Of a DNA stretch of 50,095 bases, positions 43,847 through 50,095 are shown piece by piece. The translations under genes and the position numbers were made by a program. The first letter of the stretch is position 1; each line of letters begins with the position of its first letter. The DNA is from Gemmatimonadota bacterium (lineage in GTDB: Bacteria > Gemmatimonadota > Gemmatimonadetes > JACCXV01 > JAHWKZ01): NCBI GenBank assembly GCA_025937815.1, contig JAICQP010000004.1:1-50095 (forward strand). Direction: 5' to 3'. The notes beneath the pieces were generated by a model. The model was not told the DNA's origin. It made no database searches and worked only from the letters and a program-made list of their open reading frames with translations.

Positions 43847-44998
43847 ATGGTAATCTCAGGAAAATTCGTCCGGTCGGTTCGACCGGCGCATGCCGGGCTG
43901 GCCGCTGCGGCGGCCCTGGCCTTCCTGGCGGGACCTCTGCGCGCCCAGTCGGTCGTTGGGTCGGCGTGGTCCTATGACCACGATATGCGTCTGACGTATG
44001 AAGTCGACGACAACGTCGCGGAGCGGATCGACGACCCCATACGGGCACAGGTCGCCCGGATCGCCTACCGGGGGGACCTGCGGTGGGGGTCGTCCGGCGA
44101 GCAGCGGCTGTCGCTCTCGTATCAGGGGGGATTCAAGCGCCATTTCGGGTTCACCGAGTTCGACGTGACCCCCCAGTTCGTCAACGAGGGTACGCTCGGC
44201 TATCAGCGCCGCGTCTCGGAGGGCGTTGCCCTGGGCGGTACGTTGGGAATCAAGAACCGCGCCTGGACCGACGGGTTCTTCCTGATCAACGAGGACGGGT
44301 TCACGCGCTTCAGCGGCTCGCTGAGCGGGCTCTTGAACCTGACCCCGCTATCCGAGGGCGAGGTCGCGCGGCTCGAGCTGGGCGCGCGCTACACGGACAC
44401 CGACTTCGAAAACCTGGACGCCTCCTTCGGGAACCACCTGATCGGGGCCTATGCCTCGGTGGCCAAGGACTATGGCACCGACCTCACGGCGCGAGTGGAC
44501 TACTCCTTCGACCGCATCCGGTACCCCGGACGCGGAAAGCTCGAGCCGGGCGACAGCCCGCAGGCGATTCGCGGGCCGACGCGGGACCGTCAGGAGGACC
44601 ACGTCCACGAGCTGGGGACGGTCGTCACGTGGCTGGGGCCGGTCTCCATCCAGGGCGAGTACAGCTTCCGGCTGACGGATTCGAACTCGTTCGGCTTCAG
44701 CTACGTGAGCCACAACATCGGCATGCAGGTGCTGCGGCGGCTGCCGTGGGGGATGCTGGTCCAGTTCTACGGGCAGCTGGAGCTGCGTGACTTCAGCGAG
44801 CCCGTCGCGAACACCCAGGCGGGAACGCTCGACACCGGCGAGACCGAGAACAACGTCCTGCTGCTGCGCCTCGTCAAGGACGTGACGCCGGACTACTCGG
44901 TGGAGGTCCGCTACGGCCGGTATCGCAACGAGGCGATCACTCTGAACGAATTCTACACCAAGAACATCTATGCGGTGGGCATGGACTATCGACCCTGA
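43847..44998 (+). CDS. Predicted outer-membrane beta-barrel protein
   Basis: 383 residues from ATG 43847, which has GGAGGA 8 nt upstream and gives a normal signal peptide (HAGLAAAAALAFLAGPLRAQ). ATG 43814 is an alternative overlapping the gene before. The mature part is a series of amphipathic strands with alternating polar and aromatic residues: EQRLSLSYQGGFKRHFGFTE, LGGTLGIKNRAWTDGFFLIN, LTARVDYSFDRIRYPGRGKL, and a final pair YSVEVRYGRYRNEAITLNEF ending in Y-x-V-G-M-D-Y. About 12-16 strands can be counted by eye. Function unknown; it may be a porin-like or structural barrel controlled by the adjacent two-component system. Confidence 0.75.
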   Translation: MVISGKFVRSVRPAHAGLAAAAALAFLAGPLRAQSVVGSAWSYDHDMRLTYEVDDNVAERIDDPIRAQVARIAYRGDLRWGSSGEQRLSLSYQGGFKRHFGFTEFDVTPQFVNEGTLGYQRRVSEGVALGGTLGIKNRAWTDGFFLINEDGFTRFSGSLSGLLNLTPLSEGEVARLELGARYTDTDFENLDASFGNHLIGAYASVAKDYGTDLTARVDYSFDRIRYPGRGKLEPGDSPQAIRGPTRDRQEDHVHELGTVVTWLGPVSIQGEYSFRLTDSNSFGFSYVSHNIGMQVLRRLPWGMLVQFYGQLELRDFSEPVANTQAGTLDTGETENNVLLLRLVKDVTPDYSVEVRYGRYRNEAITLNEFYTKNIYAVGMDYRP

Positions 44999-45103
44999 CG
45001 GGATGGTGTTGATCTGGCAGATACGGCACTAGATCCGGAGCGCCAGCTCCGGTCACTGGGCGCCGCGGAGCAGCGTCGCCGCCGTCGAGGGCTCGTCTGG
45101 ACG

Positions 45104-48088
45104 GTGGCGGCGATCTCGGCGGCGTTTGCGTTTGCGCTCCTCGCCTGGGAGTGGGTGACGGGCGGAGTGGGGGCCGCGCGCCTGGCCGGTTACGTGGCGG
45201 CGCTGTTGCTGGCGGCCGCCGGCGCGGCGCTGGCCGCGCGGAGCTGGCGCGAGGGGGCCCGCGGCGAGCGCGAGATCGCCGAGCGGCTGGAGCGGTTGTT
45301 CCCGCAGTCCAGAGGACGCGTCACCGCGGCGCTCGACGACGGCGGGCGGGGCCTTGCCGCCGCGGTGACGAGCGGCGGGAGGGAGTGGCTCGCCCGTCGC
45401 GGCATGGCGCGGCTCGACCGCGCGTTCGGCGAGAACGCGCACGCCCGACTCGCGCGCTGGCGTCGCGCGGCGATCGGACTGGCGGCGCTGGCTATCGCGA
45501 CGGCCCTGGCCGAGCCGGCGGCCGCCCCGCGCGTCCTGCGCGCGGTGCTCGCCCCCTCCACGCTCTGGCGCGGCGAATCCGCCGCGTGGCGGATCACCCC
45601 CGGCGACGCGGAGATCGACTACGGCGCGGAGGTCGTCGTCCGCGCGCGGTACGTGGGCCCCGACGCCCAGGGGCCGCTCGTCCTCGAGTGGCAGGAGGGG
45701 GAGGAGGCGTGGCGCTCCGACACGCTGGGGCCGGACTCCGAGGGCTCGTGGCGCTGGGACGGCGTGACGGTCGAGCGGCGTTACCGGGTACGGTACGGCC
45801 ACGCGGCGAGCGGCGAGTACACGCTGGCGGTGCGGGCGCCGCTGGCGCTCGTCCGCGTGGAGGCGCGCGGCGCGGACGAGGCATGGGCGCCGCTCGCCGG
45901 CCGCACGACCGCCGCCGACGAGTCCCTGGAGATTCGCGGGGGGGCGACGGGCGAGCTCGCGTCGGCATCCGTCCTCGACGCCGGCGGCCGCGAGATCCCG
46001 CTGGCGGTGGCCGGCGCTTCGTTCCGCGGACCCGTCCGCGGGCTCGCGCCGGGCGAGGCGCGGATCCTGGCGGAGGGGGCGGGCGGCGCGCGGCTCGAGG
46101 GACCGGCCTTCCGCGTCGTCGCGCGTGGAGGAGCGTTCGTGGACGTCCTGCGGCCGGCGGAGGATCCGGCCACGCTGGCCGCCGAGAGCGCCTGGCTCGA
46201 GGTGCGGGCCGGAGCGCCCGCGGGCATCGTGTCGCTGGGATGGGAGACGGCCGACGGACGCGCCGGCGCGATCGACGTGGTGCCGGGAACGCGCGACACG
46301 ACGGTCATCGCCGCCGTGCCGCTGGCGGCCGGGCGGATGCCCGGCGACACGGTCCGCTACCGGGTCGTCGCGCGGCCCGCGTCCGGCGGCGGAGCCGCGA
46401 GTCCGTGGAAGACCGCGGTGGTAGCGAGCGCTGCGACGCTGCGTGCCGCGGCCGACGAGGAACGCGCCGCGGCCGCCAGGCAGGTCGACGCCGCGCTCGA
46501 GGCCGCACGGCGCGCCGCGGAGGAACGGGAGGGGGGAGGCGCGAGCGAGGAAGCCGCGGACCTCGACCGCCGGATCGCCGCAGCCTCCGATTCGCTCGCG
46601 CGCGCGCTCGACCGGACGCTCGCCGATCCCGACATCGATCCCGAGCTCGCGGCCGCGCTCGAGAGCTACCGGCAGCAGCTGGAGGGCGTGGCGGACGCCC
46701 GCTTCGATCCGCCGCGCGGGTCGCCGCCGGATCCGGCCACCGCGGCCGAGGCACGCGCCGCGGTGCTGGAGGCGATCTCGGAGCGCCTGGCGGCGATCGA
46801 GCGGACGCTCCTGCGGGAGGCGGCCGCCGACTCTCTGGAGAGCCTGGCCGGCGCGCAGGCCGCGCTCGCCGAGGAGACGCGCCGCGCCTCCGAGGAGGAG
46901 CTCGGCCGCAGGATCGCCGAGCGCCAGCGCGCGCTGTCGGAGGCCGCGCGCGAAGCGGCGTCGGAGCTGTCCCAGTCCGCGCGGGAGGGGCTCGAGGACG
47001 CCCTCGACGAGGCGGCGGGCGAGATCGCCGCCGGCGACCGCGCGGCCGCGGCCGGCGCGCAGGAGCAGGCCGCCCAGGAGATGATGCAGGCCGCCGGCCA
47101 GACGAGGTCGGAGGATACCCCCAGCGGCGGGCCCGGCGCCTCGCACCGGGCGGCGCTCGACCGTGCCGGTGCGGAGTCCTTGTTCCTGGCCGAGCGGCAG
47201 AAAGAGCTCGCCGAGCGGCAGGGGCCGCTCTCCGAGGCCGGCGAGCGCGCCGCGCGGCTCGCGCGTCAGCGGGTGGTGACCGGCGGGCTCGACCGCGCGC
47301 TCGAGACGATGGTCGAAGCGATCGGCGGACGGCCGGCGGCGATGGAGCTCGCGATGCGGATCGCGCAGGCAGTGTACGCGACCCGCCGGGCCGAGGAGGC
47401 GCTCGAGCGCGCGTCGACCGGGCCCACCGGCTCGGCCGTGGTCCGGGGGGCCGCCGAGGATGCGGCGACGTCGCTCGCCCTCCTCGCGCGCGGGCTCTTC
47501 CTGTCCGGCGGCGGCGCGGGTGGGGGAGTGGGCACCGCCGGCCAGCCCGGGGAATCGGGGCCGCTATCGGAACAGCTCCAGCAGATGGCGGCCGCGCAGG
47601 CCGCGATGGCCGACGCGATGGCGGGCGGTGAGGAGCCGGCCGGCGGAAGCGCCGAGGCGGCGGCCGCCGAGCGCGAGGCCGCCGGCGAGCTCCGCGAGAT
47701 GGGCGAGGCGCTCGAAGAAGAGGGCGTCGATTCGCGCTCGATCGAAGCGCTCGCGCGCGCGATCGAGGAGGCATCGACCAGGCTCGAGCGCGGCCTCTCG
47801 GGGGCCCGCACGGAGAGCGAACTAAGGACGCTCGCGCGCCGGCTCGCCGATCTCGGCCGGATGATCGAGCGGCAGGAGAGCGAGCGCCGCCGCTCCGAGA
47901 CCGCCCGCTCGTTCATCCCCGCCGCGCCGCCGCCCCTCGAGGACCGCGTGACCGCGCCGGTCCTCGATCCCGACGCCGCGCTCGCGCCGTGGGCGGGGAC
48001 GCTCCCGGCGGGGACGCTGGAGGCGGCCAGGCGCTATCTCGAGCGGCTCGCCGAGGAAGGTGTCCGCGAGAGGGGGAGCGAGCGATGA
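45104..48088 (+). CDS. Large DUF4175-like membrane protein with coiled-coil C-terminal half
   Basis: At least 994 residues from GTG 45104, with three early membrane helices (ISAAFAFALLAWEW, GYVAALLLAAAGAALAAR, AIGLAALAIATALAEP). The true start may be upstream: the frame is open back to 44999 and encodes DPERQLRSLGAAEQRRRRRG before the first helix, with CTG 45014 or 45056 as candidate starts. Beta-sandwich domains occupy about residues 150-430. A long Ala/Glu/Arg-rich helical region follows with several coiled coils, then Gly/Glu-rich linkers. Layout resembles DUF4175 proteins of Bacteroidota/Gemmatimonadota. It probably spans from membrane to periplasm; function unknown. Confidence 0.75.
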   Translation: MAAISAAFAFALLAWEWVTGGVGAARLAGYVAALLLAAAGAALAARSWREGARGEREIAERLERLFPQSRGRVTAALDDGGRGLAAAVTSGGREWLARRGMARLDRAFGENAHARLARWRRAAIGLAALAIATALAEPAAAPRVLRAVLAPSTLWRGESAAWRITPGDAEIDYGAEVVVRARYVGPDAQGPLVLEWQEGEEAWRSDTLGPDSEGSWRWDGVTVERRYRVRYGHAASGEYTLAVRAPLALVRVEARGADEAWAPLAGRTTAADESLEIRGGATGELASASVLDAGGREIPLAVAGASFRGPVRGLAPGEARILAEGAGGARLEGPAFRVVARGGAFVDVLRPAEDPATLAAESAWLEVRAGAPAGIVSLGWETADGRAGAIDVVPGTRDTTVIAAVPLAAGRMPGDTVRYRVVARPASGGGAASPWKTAVVASAATLRAAADEERAAAARQVDAALEAARRAAEEREGGGASEEAADLDRRIAAASDSLARALDRTLADPDIDPELAAALESYRQQLEGVADARFDPPRGSPPDPATAAEARAAVLEAISERLAAIERTLLREAAADSLESLAGAQAALAEETRRASEEELGRRIAERQRALSEAAREAASELSQSAREGLEDALDEAAGEIAAGDRAAAAGAQEQAAQEMMQAAGQTRSEDTPSGGPGASHRAALDRAGAESLFLAERQKELAERQGPLSEAGERAARLARQRVVTGGLDRALETMVEAIGGRPAAMELAMRIAQAVYATRRAEEALERASTGPTGSAVVRGAAEDAATSLALLARGLFLSGGGAGGGVGTAGQPGESGPLSEQLQQMAAAQAAMADAMAGGEEPAGGSAEAAAAEREAAGELREMGEALEEEGVDSRSIEALARAIEEASTRLERGLSGARTESELRTLARRLADLGRMIERQESERRRSETARSFIPAAPPPLEDRVTAPVLDPDAALAPWAGTLPAGTLEAARRYLERLAEEGVRERGSER

Positions 48089-49731
48089 GCGCGAGGGCCG
48101 GCGTGGCGATTGCCGCAACGACTGCCGTGCTCCTTCTCGTCGCGATGGCCGGATTTCTCGCGCCCGCGCGCGCGCAGACCATCGAAGATGCGGAGTGGAA
48201 CCGCCTCCGCTCGGCGTGGGATCCGGCCGCGGACGACGTCGGAGTTCTGGCGGGACTGGCCGGCGCGGCCGCCGAGGCGCGCGACCTGCCGCGCTTCCAC
48301 GCGTTTCTGGACAGCGTCGTTCACGGGAACGCCGCGGGCCCGAACGCGCTTCGCTACTGGGGCGCCGTCGGGCTCCAGCTCGGCGCGTCTCCCGATTCCG
48401 TAGCCGCGCGGCTCGCGGCCTCGGTCGACGCCGACACGGATGTCGCGACCTTGAACGAGTTCGTCGGCCTCCTGGAAGCGAACTCCGCGGTGAATCCTGC
48501 GCTCGACCTTCTCGACGAGGCCGCGGCGGCCGGCGCGCGCGCGTCGAGGGTGGCCCTCGTTCGCGGCCATGTGCTCGCGCGATCGGCGGACCGCGATGGC
48601 GCCGTGGAGGCCTGGCTCCTCGCGATCGGATCCGGCGGCGAGGAGGCGATCGCCGCGGCGGCGAGGATCGGCGACCTGGCGGCGGACGGCAGGGGAGTTC
48701 CCGCCGGGACGATGGAGCGGGTGGTGTCGCTCCGGGAAGTGGCCGAGGGAGACGTCGCGTCGGCGGTTGCGATGCTGGCGGTCCGGCTCCACGCGGCCGA
48801 CGGTCGCTGGAGCGAGGCGCGCGAGGCGGCCGGCGATCCCGCGCTCGACGGCGTGGCGCGCGGCGAGGCCCTGCGCGAGATCGCCAGGAGGGCGCGCGAG
48901 GCCGGAGCGCTCGACTTCGCGCGCGACGCGCTGGCGGCGCTCGTCGCCCTCGGGCCCCCCGCCGCGCGGCAGGAGGACCGCCTCGCGCTCGGCGAGATGG
49001 AAGACGCGCTCGGGAATCCGGCGGCCGCGGCGGAGAGTTTCCAGCAGGCCCGCCTCGGCGGAGTGTCCGGCGCCCGGGCTCTCGAGATCTCGGCGGAGCT
49101 CGAGGCGGCGCGCGCGAGCGGCGACCCCGAGGTCCTCGCCCGCGCGGTCGACGAGGCGATCGCAGCCGGCATCGACCCCGCGATCCTCGCGGTCCCGCTG
49201 GGCGATCTCCTGTTGTCGCGCTCGCTTCCGGACAGCGCGCTCTCGGCGTACGCCGCCGGAATCGACGAGGGTCCGGTGGGTCCGGCCGACCTCGAGGCGC
49301 TCGCGCGTGTACGCCTCGCGCAGGCGCTCGCGCAGTCGGGCTCGCCCATCGCCGCCGCGGCCGAGCTCGGCGACGCGCTCGTCCGCGCCCCCGCCGATCC
49401 CTCGGCCGCCTCCGCGCGGCTCGCCGATCTCGCGGCGACCCTCGGGGCCGGGGACACGCTCGACGTCGCGCGCTCGCTCGTCCTCGCGCTCGCCGCCGAG
49501 TGGCGCGGCCGCGCGGGCGATCCGGCGGGCGCCAGCGAGGACCTGGAACGGGCGGCCGGGGCGGCGAAGTCGGCGGGAGAGATCCCCGCGCTCCTGCTCG
49601 CGGCCGGACGCTGGGCCGAGGCGGCCGGGGACACGGAGCGGGCTCGGCGGCTCTGGAGGTCGGTGGTCGACGAGCACGCGAGCACGCCGTACGCGCTCGA
49701 CGCGCGCCGTCGGCTCGCCGAGGGGGGATAG
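48085..49731 (+). CDS. Secreted TPR-like helical-repeat protein
   Basis: 548 residues from ATG 48085 (ATGA overlap). The signal peptide IAATTAVLLLVAMAGFLAPA is cut near RAQ. The mature part consists of Ala-rich helix pairs resembling TPR: AGLAGAAAEARDLPRFHAFL, RQEDRLALGEMEDALGNPAA, LARVRLAQALAQSGSPIAAA and LLAAGRWAEAAGDTERARRL. It closes with TPYALDARRRLAEGG, as often seen in TPR proteins of YbgF/CpoB type. It is translationally coupled to the DUF4175-like gene and to the Tat protein after it, so the three probably work in one envelope complex. Confidence 0.8.
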   Translation: MSARAGVAIAATTAVLLLVAMAGFLAPARAQTIEDAEWNRLRSAWDPAADDVGVLAGLAGAAAEARDLPRFHAFLDSVVHGNAAGPNALRYWGAVGLQLGASPDSVAARLAASVDADTDVATLNEFVGLLEANSAVNPALDLLDEAAAAGARASRVALVRGHVLARSADRDGAVEAWLLAIGSGGEEAIAAAARIGDLAADGRGVPAGTMERVVSLREVAEGDVASAVAMLAVRLHAADGRWSEAREAAGDPALDGVARGEALREIARRAREAGALDFARDALAALVALGPPAARQEDRLALGEMEDALGNPAAAAESFQQARLGGVSGARALEISAELEAARASGDPEVLARAVDEAIAAGIDPAILAVPLGDLLLSRSLPDSALSAYAAGIDEGPVGPADLEALARVRLAQALAQSGSPIAAAAELGDALVRAPADPSAASARLADLAATLGAGDTLDVARSLVLALAAEWRGRAGDPAGASEDLERAAGAAKSAGEIPALLLAAGRWAEAAGDTERARRLWRSVVDEHASTPYALDARRRLAEGG

Positions 49732-50095
49732 TGGACCGCAGGCAATTCCTGCGCGCGCTGGGAAGCGCCGGCGCCGGCGCCCTTGCCGGGCCCGCACTCT
49801 CGGGGCTCGGCGCAGCACCCACGCGATCGGCCCGCACCGCCATCGGCGCCGGAGAGCGGGCCGCGTCGTTCCTCATCCCCATGGACGAGGAGCAGCCGCA
49901 ACCCCTCCGCGCGTACGGGATCGTGTACCGCGCGCTCGAGTCCGGGGGCCGCGCGGAGTGGCTCCTCAACGTCCGCGGCGGCGCGTTCCTCGTCGATCAT
50001 CCGCCCGCGCTGGACGAGGCGCTGGACCGAGGCGTCTGGACCGAGGACCCGGCCTCCTCCGCCGGCGCGCTCCAGGCCGCGCTCGGCACCGAGGA
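49731..50095 (+). CDS. Tat-exported protein, N-terminal part (runs off the window)
   Basis: 121 codons from GTG 49731, which begins on the last base of the previous stop. The N terminus DRRQFLRALG followed by an Ala/Gly-rich hydrophobic stretch is a good twin-arginine signal. After it, FLIPMDEEQPQPLRAYGIVY and WLLNVRGGAFLVDHPPALDE recall proteins often labelled asparagine synthetase B in Bacteroidota and Gemmatimonadota. That label is probably historic, and no amidotransferase feature is seen here. The remainder is outside the window. Tat export implies folding or a cofactor before secretion. Confidence 0.7.
   Translation, partial: MDRRQFLRALGSAGAGALAGPALSGLGAAPTRSARTAIGAGERAASFLIPMDEEQPQPLRAYGIVYRALESGGRAEWLLNVRGGAFLVDHPPALDEALDRGVWTEDPASSAGALQAALGTE

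Noticed and set aside
45053-47146. 697-codon minus-strand open frame opposite the DUF4175-like gene
   Set aside because: Arg/Gly/Ala-rich shadow without domain pattern; the plus strand has coherent membrane helices and coiled coils continuing past this frame.
47822-49969. 715-codon minus-strand open frame near the end of the window
   Set aside because: Composition is almost entirely Arg, Pro, Ser and Ala, typical of a frame read against Ala/Glu/Arg-rich coding sequence.

Overview
The window is GC-rich, densely packed bacterial chromosome. Apart from one lipoprotein gene, every gene is read left to right, usually with 1-26 nt overlaps between neighbours. The cell plan is Gram-negative: there are LptE, Lnt, lipobox lipoproteins, an outer-membrane barrel candidate and the MreBCD/PBP2/RodA rod-shape set. 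The mix of housekeeping genes with DUF4159, DUF4175-like and SpoIID proteins and a Tat protein recalls Gemmatimonadota or a neighbouring phylum. That placement rests on gene content and memory of family sequences, not on a search. I found no rRNA, tRNA, CRISPR array, transposase or phage gene.

Layout. 1-204 is the end of guaA. 232-3774 holds envelope lipoproteins (TPR protein, LolB/DUF4292-like protein, LptE), a small membrane protein and an HNH protein. 3802-7539 holds a cation/proton antiporter, a family 2 glycosyltransferase, an MscS channel and PgeF. 7546-15656 is the translation/ribosome-maturation operon rimP-nusA-ylxQ-infB-ylxP-rbfA-truB-ribF-rpsO. It is headed by a promoter with an intrinsic terminator lying directly downstream. 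15907-19776 is pnp-ald-dut. 19776-25605 is mreB-mreC-mreD-mrdA-rodA. 25684-29759 is ssb followed by four exported proteins, including SpoIID-like and CAP-domain lipoproteins. 29775-33608 is ispG, a Gfo/Idh/MocA oxidoreductase and lnt. 33782-39907 is rpmE-prfA, two tandem PrmC-like methyltransferases, murA, rsmI and a DUF4159 protein. 40021-44998 is an NtrC-type two-component pair with a secreted coiled-coil protein and an outer-membrane protein. 45104-50095 is a large DUF4175-like membrane protein, a secreted repeat protein and the start of a Tat-exported protein.

How the genes work together. The window mostly serves two jobs: making and recycling the translation machinery, and building the cell envelope (peptidoglycan precursor MurA, elongasome, lipoprotein acylation, LPS transport). 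Transcripts appear long and translationally coupled, so the few non-coding gaps stand out.

Most notable signal. Four of those gaps (12594-12716, 20856-20973, 30853-30974, 33648-33766) hold copies of one ~120-bp imperfect palindrome. The core is conserved. The outer arms differ strongly between copies yet still pair within each copy, and all four keep a C-C mismatch at the same place. Other points worth a look are a ~100-residue insertion inside the NusA KH2 domain, a MurA with Asp in place of the catalytic Cys, a PrmC paralogue with VPPY instead of NPPY, and a complete intrinsic terminator inside the signal-peptide codons of the SpoIID lipoprotein.
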